From Rhynchonema sp. JSB1_4 (taxonomy: Eukaryota > Nematoda > Chromadorea > Monhysterida > Xyalidae): a DNA stretch of 64,000 bases. Positions within the stretch are counted from its first letter, which is position 1. Each line of letters begins with the position of its first letter. The translations under genes were made by a program, and so were the position numbers. Below are positions 1-11,987 of this stretch, piece after piece. The stretch lies in contig JASAMV010005288.1 of the NCBI GenBank assembly GCA_030248065.1, positions 39,639 to 103,638 on the forward strand. The letters run 5' to 3'. A model generated the notes under the pieces. It saw only the letters and a program-made list of their open reading frames with translations. It made no database searches and was not told the origin of the DNA.

Positions 1-88
1 TCCTAATGTGTTAATCTTCCCTGTGTCCTTCCAAATGTGTTAATCTTCCCTGTATCGTTCCTAATGTGTTAATCTTCTCTGGTATCGC
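1..88. repeat. Short tandem repeat, unit 29-30 bp, three copies
   Basis: Three consecutive copies of a unit containing AATGTGTTAATCTTCC occur at 1-29, 30-58 and 59-88, with a few substitutions and one inserted base. The array may continue left of the window. It lies in what is probably an intron of the astacin gene, upstream of the first visible exon. Confidence 0.8.
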
Positions 89-180
89 TCCAGTCCTTGC
101 ATTGCAACTGCATTGTTTTTGTGATCTTTGTTATCATCGGTCAGCCTTATGATGAAAGAAGAGTTTACAAGTATCACGCA

Positions 181-1432
181 CAGGGTTGGATTAAAAAAAA
201 GCTTTTTAAAATTTTTTTTAAAAATCACTTGTTTTTTCTTCCGGAGCCCCAAAAAATTGGTTTCTTGAGGAATCAAATTTCTGAAATCATGTTAGTAAGG
301 TATGTTTTGAGGGACACTAAAGAGAACTTTTCCACTGACTTGCATGTTTACGTAATCACCTGCGATCTAATCCCTTTTGGTCATGACTTTGAGAAATTCG
401 AAGGTATAGTAAATTTCTAATTTCGTTGCCTCATGCATCCTCACAGCCCCGGGAAACCCCCCTCCAGTCGAGGCGGGCAACACCCCCCCACCCCCCTCGC
501 GTGCTTTTCTATTTTTTCTCCCACAACTTTTCGAACTGGGTGCTTAATATGTGTGTGACTTTTCCTGCCTCGACTTCAACGATTCTCTTATTTTATATGT
601 GTGTGTAATGTGGGTATACATACTGTATGTGACAAAGGGAAGACCAACCTTCTGTTTGTGAATTTGGGGATAAATTTGAAGAGAGATAAAGACTCACACC
701 ATAATCACTTTTGTCACAAAAAGCAACAAATAGCTGATCCACGACCCGTGCAAACAGGCGAGCCACGTGGAGTGTGTGGATAGCTTAGGCTGTGAGCAGA
801 TAAACGCGGAATGGCAGATTTCTGCATTCCGCATTCCGCGTTTATCTGCTCACCTTTGCGGAATTCTGCATTTCTGCAAGTAAATTTATGCTTTTGGTCA
901 AACCTCTCAGTTGCTGTTTGCGTTAACACGCAACATTTCGAGGTCAGCACGCTGGAAGTTGTCATCGTCACCCAAGGACCCCCCCCCCCCCAAAAAACAA
1001 ACAAAAACACGGGGAAGGGGGGAAAGACACCCCCCCCCCCCACCCTCTTCCCCCCCCCCCCCCCCCCCCCCCCCATCTGCTCACAGCCTTACGACACGCT
1101 CAATAATTGTACAGTGTACGGTATGGGGTGTCCTATATTATACATGCAGTTGTTGTTGGGATGTCTGCCAACTGTATGAGTCCATCACAGCACCATTTCA
1201 AACTGAAATATAAGCGCCGCAGGCAATTTTTTGAGAAACATGGGCAATAAAACGCATGAAAACATGCCTTTTTACCTTAAAAAAGTCAGAAAATTACGAA
1301 AAAAAGTGAAAAAATAATAAAAAAAGTGGACTTACTTTTTAAAATTTTAAAATAAAAAAGTGGCCAACTTTTTTAAAAAGACTTAAAAACTTTTTTAAAA
1401 CAACTTTTTTACTTTTTTTTAATCCAACCCTG
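181..1432. mobile_element. hAT-like non-autonomous DNA transposon, copy 1 (1252 bp)
   Basis: The element starts CAGGGTTGGATTAAAAAA and ends with the inverse, TTTTTTAATCCAACCCTG. It is flanked by a perfect 8-bp duplication, ATCACGCA, at 173-180 and 1433-1440. An 8-bp duplication and CAGGG ends are typical of the hAT superfamily. No transposase frame is visible inside. Part of the interior (about 600-787 and 1089-1150) matches the element at 9871-10410 in reverse orientation. The extra length is explained largely by a nested insertion at 788-1088. It sits in the intron just upstream of the first visible astacin exon. Confidence 0.9.
788..1088. mobile_element. Nested PIF/Harbinger-like MITE (301 bp)
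   Basis: The ends are inverted repeats, GGCTGTGAGCAGAT at 788-801 and ATCTGCTCACAGCC at 1075-1088, flanked by the trinucleotide TTA at 785-787 and 1089-1091. A TTA/TWA duplication is the hallmark of PIF/Harbinger elements. A second perfect 22-bp inverted repeat lies inside (about 790-811 against 831-852). The related hAT-like copy at 9871-10410 carries the uninterrupted sequence (GATAGCTTACGACACG on its minus strand), so the pre-insertion site is visible in the same window. The interior also has long C runs (about 980-1075). Confidence 0.85.
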
Positions 1433-1459
1433 ATCACGCACCCGGTACTTTATTTCCAG

Positions 1460-4400
1460 AAAATAGCACCGTCGATGATCGCATTCGACAAGCCATCCAG
1501 TACTACACCAACAACACGTGCCTGACGTTTAAGGAAGAGGATGAACCGAAGGGTGATTACATCGAATTCTTCAAAGGATCCGGGTGTGTACACATATTTC
1601 TTGATTTTTTGTGTACACATATTTTGTACACATATTTCTTCTTCTTAATTGTAATCAAAATTTAAAACAAATATCGTTTCATTATTTTACAGATGCTATT
1701 CAATGATTGGCTATCTCGGCGGAAGGCAAGGCATTTCGATAGGTGGCGGTTGTGAACGGGTAAGCGATTGAACACAGCCAGCGTACAGATCACCGTAGCC
1801 AGTTGGTCAGTCGCATGCAGGGTTGGGCAGAAAAAAAACGACGGCGTTTTTTCTTAAAAAAACGACGTTTTTTTAAAAACGCCTGGGTGGTTTTTCGTTT
1901 TTTTAAATCCTGAATTTCCTTGATTTTCCCTAATTTTTCAGGGGAAGTACCCTGATTTTCAAGGAAAATCAATTTTTTTCTCATTTTTTTCAGAAACTTT
2001 TCGACCAATTTTTACTTTGTCGAGATACATCGATATACGCTGTTTGACTTTCAATGATGACCCCGGCAAAAGTTGGTCCCATGATGCGGGTCTGATATGG
2101 GATGTTAACAACTCTCTAGAAAAGCGTTGAAACCCGTTTATTTTGCCTCAGAACACATAGAATTACTTCATTTAACCACGTTTTCATCCCAACATGAGCG
2201 TTTTTCAATTTTTTGGGGCAGATTTCGGTCATCTGGGCGTATTTAAGAAAACACCTTTTTTAAAAAGATGAATTTTTTGAAAAAAAGCGTTTTTTTTGCC
2301 CAACCCTGATCGCATGATGACAAAAGTAGAACGGACTCCGGGTTCGAATCCCACCCATTGCCTTCCAGCTGGGTGTCATCCAACACGAGATCGGTCACAC
2401 GCTGGGTCTGTGGCACGAACAATCACGGCCGGATGCGGATTGTTGCATCACACTGCAGCCGAAGAACATCATCAGATCGATGATCAGCAATTTTCTCCAA
2501 CGGTGAGGGAGAAGTGCAGTTTCTTATACGAACAGGCGAACTTGGGTGATGATCGTTCGAGGACGGGTTAGCGTACCGCAGTACTTTGAGATTAGACCAC
2601 GAACTAGGACCAGCTAGATTTGGTCGTTGGTAATGTTCTTATCGGAAAGACAGTTTGATGTGATGAAATGATTTGGCAAAAATTTTTTCCAACATGTACG
2701 CGAAACATCAGCGTGCTCGAAAAACTGATTTTTCCCTACACCTGACGTCTGACGTGTTATATCGGCGATGCTGGTGTGACGGCGTGTGATTGGTTTTGAA
2801 GGATGTTTTGGTTGTTTTCTAGTCGTAGTCCAGCCGCAACAAAACGCTGAAAATTTGAGCTCGATCGGATAATGGGAAAGTTGGTTTTTCGGATACCCGA
2901 AAATCATTTGATCCGGCGGCTACACTTTATCATATGGATGCTATCTCCTCCTACGAAACTGAACCAAAAGCCAATGTCACCATTGGATTTCTCGACCCCG
3001 AAAACCTAATACCGCACGCACTGTCTTGATGATCAAACCAGTATTGTGCGACTTTATTTGCTTGATAAATACTGAGTTCCGGTTCCAGTTCCGGTTCTGG
3101 CTCCGAAGAGCTCCGGATTCAAAAACCAATGTCACCATTAGATTTCTCGACCCCGAAAACCTATATACGCACTCACTGTCTTTATGACCAGACTACTATT
3201 ATGTACGACTTATTTGCATGGCTAAATGCTGAGTTCCGGTTCCAGTTCCGGTTCTGGCTCCGAAAAGTACTGGATCCACAAACCAATGTCACCACCGAGT
3301 TTCTCGACCTTCAAAACCCCCGGTACCACGGCAGATTTCTCGTCCGATCTATCCCTGAGTTTTGGACGAACTTTTTGCCGGAAAAAAAGAAAGAAGAAGA
3401 AGAACGTTTTTGCACTTTTTGAGAGGCGTTGGGTACCGTAACTCCACGTCGCCGGTGCCGATCAACGTCAAATTTTGAACGCAGATGTAGGGCGGCCTAA
3501 GGCACTTTGTGCTTAAATATTGAAACCATCGGTGCTTTGTTGTGGCCAGTGAAAATTTTTGCTGCCGGCACTAACTCCGGACAACCAATGGGACATGCGC
3601 TACCGCGCATGCCCCGATACTGTATTGGAGACAATGGATTCATTGTGGGCAGTGGCCTTTGTTGAACTTGAATTCGCGCTAGCCCTACTAGTACTAGTAG
3701 TACTCGTGTACAGGGTTGGGCAAAAAAACGTTTTTTTCAAAAAATCGTTTTTTTTAAAAAACGTTTTTTTTAAAGAAGCTTTTTTTTTAAACGCCCAGAT
3801 GATCAAAATATGCCCTCAAAAAATTGGAAAACGCTCATGTTGGGAACAAAACGTGGTTAAATGAAGTAATTCTATGTGTTCTGAGGCAAAATAAATGGGT
3901 TTCAACCCTTTTCTAGCGAGTTGTTAAGATCCCATATCAGACCCGCATCATGGGACCAACTTTGGCCGGGGTCATCATTGAAAGTCAAACTCCGTATATC
4001 GACGTATCTCAACAAAGTAAAAATTGGTCGAAAATTTTTTGAAAAAATGGGACAAAATATTGATTTTCCTTGATAATCAGGGTACTTTCCCTGAAAAAAT
4101 CAGGGAAAATCAAGGAAATTCAGGATTTAAAAAAACGAAAAACTACCCAGGCGTTTTTTAAAAAAAAATGTCGTTTTTTTAAAAAAAACGCCGTCGTTTT
4201 TTTTGCCCAACCCTGCTCGTGTATACGAAAGAAACGCAGGCTGAAAAATTTTTGTCAGTCAGCCTTTCAGTTCGTGGGACGACGTTGACACGTTCGATGT
4301 GCCTTATGACGTCGGCAGTGACATGCATTATGGGCCAACGGCATTTACTAGGTTGTTTTTGGGGGACATTTATCCTTATTCTTGTAACTGCTTCTTGGTT

Positions 4401-5670
4401 GTCATCCAATGCAGGTTTATGATCAGTTTGTTAAAACAGCTTTCTCAACAATTCTTAATGCCATTCTTGATTCAGTGATTGGACCAAATCAACACTCAAG
4501 ACTAACGATCCCGAATATCAGCGCACGATCGGGCAACGGGAGAAGTTGTCGTTTTACGACATTCTAATCGTCAATAAGGCGTACTGTCAAGGTTTGTGTT
4601 GCATTTTTTGGCATTAAATTAAATTCTAAAAACAGTTACTCATTTTTATTAACTTTCAGACAAATGCCAAGGTCGTGAGCTAAAATGTGGATATGGTGGG
4701 TACACGTCACCGTCCGACTGTAACCATTGTGTGTGTCCAAGTGGGGTGGCCGGCAGACTTTGCGATCGAAATGAACCCGCAAAAGGTTCTTGTGACAAAA
4801 ATTTTTTCCTATGTAAATACAAACACATTCATGATCGTGAGATGATAACACTCAAGAAAAAAGAATGCGACAGCCCCGAATTTCAGATGCCAAATGTGGC
4901 GGCGTATTAACGGCGTATCACACCTGGCGTGACATCATGTCACCCGACTACCCCGATCCGGGATACGAGTCCGGACAGGAATGCAGCTGGATTTTGAGGG
5001 TGGGGGTGGGCAGACAGTTGTTCCTTTGCTGCCCCTGTGTCACTGAAAAGAAATTCTGGACGATACATAGGCAGGTGCGATGACAACATTACCATGAGCC
5101 AAATTCCCTTGTCGATTCAGGCGCCAGAAACGCACCACGTCGAGTTGGAGTTCACTGACCAGTGGCAGTTCTTCTGCACAACTACATGTTTAGATTATGT
5201 CGAGATCAAGGCATCCCGCGAATTCACAGCCACTGGAAAAAGGTATGCAGTACAGGTACCTTAAATATATCGTGCGCTATGAGCAACGGTTTACTTAATT
5301 CAAAATGAAAATTTGCAGATTTTGTTGCTACGATCCTCCTGAACACAGTTTTATATCGGAAGTAAACGAAATGATCGTGATCTTCAAGGCGACCATATCG
5401 CGCGACAAGGGATTCAAAGCGCGATACAGGATTTGTGCGTTTCGTTTTGATATTATTTTTTGAAAAATGAGTCCTAATTTTTTATATTTTCCAGCCCGCC
5501 GCGGTCCTGAGATTGCTAACTCAACCACAGAAACACCGAGCAGTTTAACGAAAAAAATCAAGCCAACAACAACAGCAACAAAAAAGCCAACAACGACCAC
5601 AACAACACCTGCAGCAACATCTACACCAATACCGGCAACAACAACAGTTGACGTGTTGACCCTAGCCAGC

Positions 5671-5706
<36 letters not shown>

Positions 5707-7065
5707 CCAGTCGATCCTTCACGTGGTACGCTGAATGTGTTCACGTTCAGATTTCCCCTAATCGATGATCATCGTGACCAACCGGCTGCTGGTGCTGACT
5801 CAAAGAATAATGGACTCAGCCAGCGTAAGCGCTCAATGTGTCTCTCATCGACTGTGTTGATTTAGGCCAACGATTGGACGTTTAGGTGTTAACGGATATA
5901 AGCAGGTATCTGCCGAACCCAGCCAGATTTGTACGTACTTTGAATAGTGCCCCATGGCGCAATACACACCCAATGTACACGTTTCTTGCGCCTTATCCTC
6001 TTTGATACACAAACAGTGATTACAAAACTAAAAGCTGAACATACATGTACAATACTTTGAAAGATTGAGCTTGATTGCAATGCGCGTGTGCAAGGATCGC
6101 CCGTTGCAGGTGGCACGTGGGACGAGTGGACCGACTGGAGTGTGTGCAGTAAATCGTGTGGCGCGTGTGGTATTCGAGTGCGACATCGGAATTGTCAGAA
6201 CCCGCCTTGCAAGTCAGGCAACGTTCACTTAAATATTTCGTGATGTTTCATTTTGTATATCTGAAACAAACCACATTTCAGCGGACATTCACGCGAGTAC
6301 CATCGATGTGCTTTCCTGACCTGTCCCGGCTACACAACTTGCACGCGAGTGAATTTCTACGATGAACCATGCGGACCATTCGGGACACAAATTTGCTCAA
6401 AGTTTGTCGATGACTGCTGTTGTTTTTTGCATTATTTTCACGGGGACGTGGCAAATCTTTCATTGTTTTCAAGACCTGTCGAAGTGAATTTCCGCTGTTC
6501 GCAAGAGACTTGCTGTCCGCCGTACAGCGACATCGGCGGCCGATGCGACCTGAAGTCACGTGACGCTGACACGTTCGGTGATTGGTCTGAGTGGGGTGAG
6601 GCCTGAAATTCAAATTATTTTTAAATTTGAACTTCATCGAGACTCCGTGAATTTCAGGCACATGCATTGGACCGCGTTGCGGCGGATGTGCGGTCCAGTC
6701 CAGACAGCGTGTGTGCGCTGGAGAGCTTTGTCGGTGCGTAGTATATATTATTTTGGGTCACCCTTATTGTAACTTCTCTCATCTTGACACGTCAGCGAGG
6801 CAAGATCAAAAATTAGAAATTCTATTTTTTTTTCAGCGGCGCTTCCACGGAGTCCCGTCGGTGTAATCGCAGTGCGTGTGGTAATTGCCGCGCATCGGAT
6901 ACTGCAGACAGGCAGGCTGATGTTTCACAGCTATACGATGAATGCAGACAGGTGGAAGCCGACCAAATTTGTGACCAACAGAGACAATTATATTTGGATG
7001 CGGCGTTCAAATGCCCCTGTTGCAACCCACTGAAATCATATAATGGACAATGTGTGGATCCGTGA
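1460..7065 (+). CDS. Astacin-family zinc metalloprotease (M12A), EGF-CUB-TSP1 type, 5'-partial
   Basis: A secreted peptidase of the kind that processes cuticle, collagen or eggshell proteins in nematodes (family knowledge). Exons: 1460-1583, 1693-1759, 2369-2502, 4271-4351, 4476-4591, 4660-4785, 4887-4999, 5121-5242, 5319-5434, 5495-5725, 6110-6212, 6282-6401, 6474-6595, 6658-6733, 6837-7065. All phases agree, giving 625 visible residues and a TGA stop. Zinc site [17 protein letters not shown] is at visible residues 69-85 and the Met-turn (GSDMHYG) at 123-129. An EGF-like module follows (174-215), then a CUB domain (about 217-332), a Thr-rich linker (334-405), a TSP1 repeat (from 410), a Cys-rich stretch and a second TSP1-like repeat (from about 518). 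The signal peptide, propeptide and start of the catalytic domain lie left of the window. Nematode NAS-33 to NAS-38 share this layout; I cannot pick an orthologue. Confidence 0.9.
1795..2364 (+). repeat. tRNA-like (SINE or tRNA pseudogene) sequence split by a transposon
   Basis: With the hAT-like insertion at 1818-2308 removed, the sequence reads through an A-box-like TAGCCAGTTGGTCAG (from about 1798) and a B-box GGTTCGAATCC (2341-2351) at tRNA-like spacing. The T-arm is imperfect, with only three clean base pairs beside the loop. I therefore call it a tRNA-derived repeat or pseudogene and not a working tRNA. It lies in the intron before the exon that carries the astacin zinc motif. Confidence 0.5.
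1818..2308. mobile_element. hAT-like MITE, second family, copy 1 (491 bp)
   Basis: Ends are CAGGGTTGGGCAGAAAAAA and TTTTTTGCCCAACCCTG. The flanks are GTCGCATG (1810-1817) and ATCGCATG (2309-2316), seven of eight identical. The interior (about 2130-2220) is the reverse complement of the matching part of the element at 3711-4215, so the two copies sit head-to-head in neighbouring introns of the astacin gene. No coding capacity is seen. Confidence 0.85.
2971..3310. repeat. Tandem duplication, unit about 155 bp
   Basis: The word CCAATGTCACCA recurs at about 2971, 3126 and 3283. It is followed each time by similar sequence, including TTCCGGTTCCAGTTCCGG. This makes two nearly complete units and the start of a third. 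It lies in the long astacin intron 2503-4270. The two open frames over it arise from the repeat and look non-coding. Confidence 0.75.
3711..4215. mobile_element. hAT-like MITE, second family, copy 2 (505 bp)
   Basis: Ends are CAGGGTTGGGCAAAAAAA and TTTTTTGCCCAACCCTG. The 8-bp target duplication CTCGTGTA is perfect at 3703-3710 and 4216-4223. The interior is the inverse of the copy at 1818-2308. It ends 55 bases before the exon carrying the Met-turn. Confidence 0.92.
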
Positions 7066-7148
7066 CGCTGACGTTTCACTCATGTGTGAGCTACAGTATC
7101 GCACATCTTGCCATCACACTGTCTTTCATGATTTTTTTTAAAACTGTG

Positions 7149-7154
7149 AATAAA
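7149..7154 (+). other. Candidate polyadenylation signal of the astacin gene
   Basis: AATAAA lies 84 bases after the TGA stop (7063-7065), a usual place for a metazoan poly(A) signal. The cleavage site cannot be seen. Confidence 0.55.
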
Positions 7155-9386
7155 ATATTATGGCACTTCATCTGAATAGGACAGGAAAGATTTGGCCGAT
7201 TTGACTATTTGCGCAAGAATTTAACTACTGATTCTGTTTGTTCTGTTCAGTAACCGCCGGGCGCGGTGGCGCAAAAGCGTATTTCATATATCTTGCGCTC
7301 TCCCACCTCAGTTTGTAAATTCCTTTTTTTCTCAAAGGACATACGCGTGCGTTAAACAACGCTGCTGTTCGCGGAAGCAAGCAACAAAATTGAACAAAAA
7401 AGCTCAGGCAGCAAGTTGTCACCCTCGTGTTTGGGTTCGCAAACAGGATCCCCGGTGGCGGTTGTGCCACAAAAAATCTGAACGGATACCGAGCGCCCCA
7501 CACCCTCGCCCCAATGCCATGTGTGGTCCGAGTTTTGGGCACATCGCGTCGGGGACCCCTGGAACCGGACTCCCAGCGGACGTGGTTTCTGCTGCTTCAC
7601 CATTTCAAACATAAACTTCACTCTCGCTGTCGTGGTATGGTTTCCGACTTGTCGTTCCGATGTTTGAACCTCGACTGGTACGTTTTGTTCGCGTGCGGTT
7701 TGCTTGTTTTGTTACTTTCATGTTGTACTCATGTGTTGTCCATTTCTTCTTGGGGTTGTCGTTGATAAGGTCATTCGTGCGAGCGATCAGGTAAAAACTT
7801 CAACTTGAAAACTTGTCCAATTTGATTGTAATTATTGATTTTATTGCTCTAAGGTGGAAATATTCTAAGAGGTTCACACAAAAAAGTAGTCAGAAAACCA
7901 CTGATTCAATGTGGTAAACAATCAGAATTCAAATATATTATGTTATGAATAACACACAAAACAAAACACCAACAGGGAATTAAAAAAATAGTCTAAAGCA
8001 AAATTATTTGAACCATATACATATACATACATACGTATGTATAACGGACAGGCTTCGAGACAAAAAGTGAAACTATACTTTCTACTGTATTGGTGTGTAG
8101 CACGCAGGATTGCAAAAGACAGAATGGAAATGGACTTTGACAACTCGACTTTAGTCTATGACAAACAAATACATAGCAAAGTGAAGCAGCGCACAACAAT
8201 ACGCACGATATTAAAATGCGCTCTTTAAGTTCAATGAATATTTGCTTTTGCTTGATGCCAAGTCACAAGCTGTTTCACGAAATTGGAAGAGAAAACGAGA
8301 CTGTTAATTTTGACCACGACGTGAATTATAGGCTAAAATTGAATAAATCGCAATCACAGCACAAATGAAGATCACTAGAAAACAAAGGGAAAATCTGGGC
8401 TAATCAAGGTTTTTGCAATATTCTTGAAGTCGTTCATTTGGAAGAGCATCCGAATTTTGGCATTATTAATCACACAGATTTGGTATATAATTGTATGTGC
8501 TCGTACATAATACGGAAGATGAACAATTACACGATTACACAATGAAAATGTTCCTTATTTTGACACGAATTTGACTAATATACATACCTTGGTACAATTT
8601 CCCAACCTAAGATCGCGAAAACACATTATTTGTTATAACTCTTCCGCTAAGGCAGCATTTGTAAATGAGTGCATACATTGTATTGTATAAATGAAAGTTT
8701 TGCAAGGTGTTTACGCAGATATTTGAAGAACTAATGCAAGCAAAACAAAACCAAACAACAAAACTGGAGACCACAAACAACATAGAAACACTACATAAAA
8801 TGAAAGATAACATCAAAATTACCGTAATTATGGAACAGAGATCATGAATTTACGCAGAGAGCTCGAGGGAAGACAAATAGAAAGTTGTAAAAACAGAAAA
8901 TAGAAAAAATAGAAAAACAGCACACAAAATGCCAGGGAATCTTGGAGAAACAAAGATATACCTACAGTAGGTGTATGCTTGTAGGTTATAGGAAGCGCAT
9001 GATAGAACGAAACTATGAAACTACAATCTATAGTACTGTATAGCACAACAGAATTCACGCAGAAGAACCAAGCAGAAAAGAAAAACCGTGAGAAACAAAA
9101 AATAAACAGTAGTGCCAAGAAAAAGTGCATCATAATAAACGGAAAATCTGCTGTACATTATAGCTGTTGTTTCGCAAAGTGCAAAAATAGAATGTTTGTG
9201 TGGTCAGGTGTACGCAAAATAAACGTACTGTATTGTTCCATATTGAATTTATTGCAAGAGCAAATACAAAAACGTATAAAAAATCTAAAAGTGGAGATTT
9301 CCAATAGCACACGTGAGAACGGGATGAACGCATTTTGACAAAATGTGAAAAAAACACCCAAAATAATCGAAATTTAAAAATTAAAA
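7155..9386. other. Intergenic space between two convergent genes
   Basis: I see no supported gene here. About 7250-7790 is GC-richer with several overlapping short frames on both strands and no domain. About 7800-9390 is AT-rich and includes a palindromic stretch around TACATACGTATGTA near 8028-8041. A minus-strand AATAAA (TTTATT at 9248-9253) lies about 135 bases past the zfh-2 stop and could be its poly(A) signal; 3' UTRs of both genes probably occupy part of this space. Confidence 0.5.
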
Positions 9387-11987
9387 TCAAGTTGTAAGCT
9401 CAAGCTTGGAGCTATGATCCAGTGAGGCGACGTGAGATTTGAATTCGTCCTGAAACAGGGTATCCAAGGGGAAACTTTGCGTTTATTTTTGGACAGATTC
9501 AGGCTTAAAACGTTCAGTGCGTGAACATGATGTGAACATGCGAACCTGTTTGCCTAATCGCACATCGCACATGGTGCATTCGTAGTGCGTTTGGATGAGT
9601 TTGAATGCGGCCTCTTTTGATTGACAGATCGAGCGCTGATGATTAGTGAACAACTCGTCAGATTGGAATACGGTCACGCATTTGCGGCAGGCCCAACCGA
9701 CCTGCAAGTGATATATTGAACAAGTTGCGGGAATATATTGGGCACAGTTCGGCGCTATGCCCTGACGGCAATAAAGCACGAAGAAGGACATAGAGCTATA
9801 GATGGGCTAACATATCACAATGGTCAACTCAAGTGGTCAAATCACGTCGTCAACGTACAGCAGTCCCTAGCAGGGTTAGATTAAAAAAAGTAAAAATTTT
9901 CTCGTAAAAAATTTTTTTTTAAAACTTGGCCACTTTTTTATTTTAAAATTTTAAAAAGTAAGTCCACTTTTTATTATTTTTTCCTTTTCGTTATTTCTCA
10001 CTTTTTTAAGGTAAAAAGGCACGTTTTCATGCGTTTTATTGCTCATCATGCTCAAAAAATCGCCTGCGGCGCTTATATTTCAGTTTAAAATGGTGTTGTA
10101 GTGGACTCATACAGTTCCCAGACATCCCAACAATCGCTGCATATATACAGTAATATAGGACACCATATACCGTATTCTGTACAGTTATTGAGCGTGTCGT
10201 AAGCTATCGCCAGACTCCACGTTGCTCGCCTATTTGCAGTTGTGTGGATTTGTCATTTGATGCTTTTGTCACACAACATGAGCGTGGTGCGTCTTTATCT
10301 CTCAAATTTATCCCCAAATTCACAAAGAGAAGGTTGGTCTTCCCTTTGTCATATATTTTTAAGTTTTTTTTTAAAAAGTTCGATAATAAAATTTTTTTAA
10401 TCCAACCCTGGTCCCTAGTGAGCGAGAGAAATATGACACAGCCCCAAAAGTGCATTAGCGCCGACGACTTGTGTCAATGACATCAGGACAAGCCGACGTC
10501 TCACAAACAATCATAATAATAAAACACGCAATTTCAGTCAAAACCTGCAGATCTTTCGGCTGCAAACATCGGTAGTCGGCGGCCGACAGGGTCGACTTCA
10601 AATCAGTCATCTTCTTGCCGTCTTGCGTAAAGGTGACCTCGTGGCAAGAGGAGCGCTGCATGGCCGATACGATGATTTGCATGACGTTCGTGGGGATTTG
10701 TAGCAGTTGAACCGGCGTGCCTAATAGAGACGGGTCGAAGAACATCGGGGGCATGCCTGCAAAATGAAGGGCTGCTTCGTGTTCCAGCCTTATTTTGTGG
10801 AGTTCGTGGTGAACCTCCTACACAGATGGTGAGTGACAACGTGCGAGTGAACTGTCTCAGTCTGCCCAATCAACCGACAAAAAGAAGTGAATATTTTTCA
10901 TACGCGCATTTACTGAACGAAAATTCGAGTAGCATATCATCCAGGTTCACTGACTGTTGTTGATGGTCGGTAAACTAAAGGTTGAAGTTGTTTATCAGTA
11001 GTTGATGCCCAAGTGAACCGCGAGTGTTATCACGTCCAACAGAGGCGCGATATTTCGAAAGTATTGATAATACTCTGACCAATCCGGGCGAAAAACAATA
11101 AATTCTCACTAAAAATAATCAACAATCGTGTACCTGGATACATCATTGGATTGTAGCCAAACGGCTGTTGTGCCCCAGATGCTGTAGTGCCAGCGCCAGC
11201 AAACGGATTGTTGCCCAGATCAGCCGAACTGGGCCCATTGACGTTATTATTGTCCTTGCTGCTGCTTGCCAGCCTTGCGCGCTTCGGTCCACTTGGCTGG
11301 GCACTAGTGTCACTCGGGTTCACACTGGCGCTACGGGACTGACTCGGAGTGTTGGCGCCCGAGCCGGATACAGTGCCGCCCGCTTGTAGATTGTCATCAG
11401 TGCCCAACGCACGCAAATGTGCGCGCACAGCACATACGTGCTCACTGGTGAAAATGTGGTCTTGTAGCGTCTGGAAGTTCTTGCCCGTGTACGTCACACC
11501 GCAGATGGCACATTTGGATGGCGAGACCTGTACGATTAGACCTTTGGCGTAGACGAATTTTTAAAATTTCGAACGTAGATTCTTCACAGTTCAGAAATAT
11601 CGACAGTTCAAGCAGCATGTGGAATCGTGGAGGTTCCCAAAATTATGAATGTTGTTTCAGCCTAACTAGATTCTGCATTCCTGCGATACACTTTGATGGA
11701 TATCCTTTGAATGATTGAAACACAGGGACAGATCTGATCTGGTCACCATACAAACCGGTGAACTATACAAACGACGCCAAAACTAAGGTTCAGGGACTAA
11801 AACGCGAAACTTCAGTCCCCTATCAATATACCTGAACGATATCATTTGGGGTCGCCGTGCCGCTACCACCTCGGCTCTTTCGTTCTTTGGCGCGCGCGTT
11901 CTGGAACCAAACTTGCACGACGCGTTTGTGCAGACCGATTTCCATTCCCAAACGTTCGCATTCGGCCATCGACGGTGTTTTGTAGTC
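9387..11987 (-). other. zfh-2: zfh-2 exons 31-35 (end of homeodomain 3 and C-terminal fingers)
   Basis: Exons: 11987-11832, 11527-11134, 10756-10545, 9701-9546, 9449-9387 (residues 2310-2635). Exon 31 completes homeodomain 3 with [16 protein letters not shown]. Exon 32 has a finger (CAICGVTY...H...H) and a Ser/Asn/Gly-rich tail. Exon 34 has CRKCVTVFQ and opens a last finger, CTMC. Its two histidines come from the 21-codon exon 35, which ends the protein. A hAT-like element (9871-10410) occupies the intron between exons 33 and 34. Confidence 0.88.

Noticed and set aside
97..420. Open frame of 107 codons over the astacin intron and hAT-like element
   Set aside because: It crosses the transposon border at 181, so most of it is element sequence; the part before 181 has no splice-supported link to the astacin exon.
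975..1080. Pro-rich frames
   Set aside because: Translations of C runs inside the nested MITE.
5037..5120. Extra CUB segment upstream of 5121
   Set aside because: The AG at 5120 joins TTGAGG at 4999 in phase and gives [15 protein letters not shown], the usual CUB pattern; extending upstream breaks it.
7248..7790. Possible short gene or SINE in the astacin-zfh-2 gap
   Set aside because: Overlapping frames on both strands without domain, and only a weak A-box-like TGGCGCAAAAGCG without a B-box.
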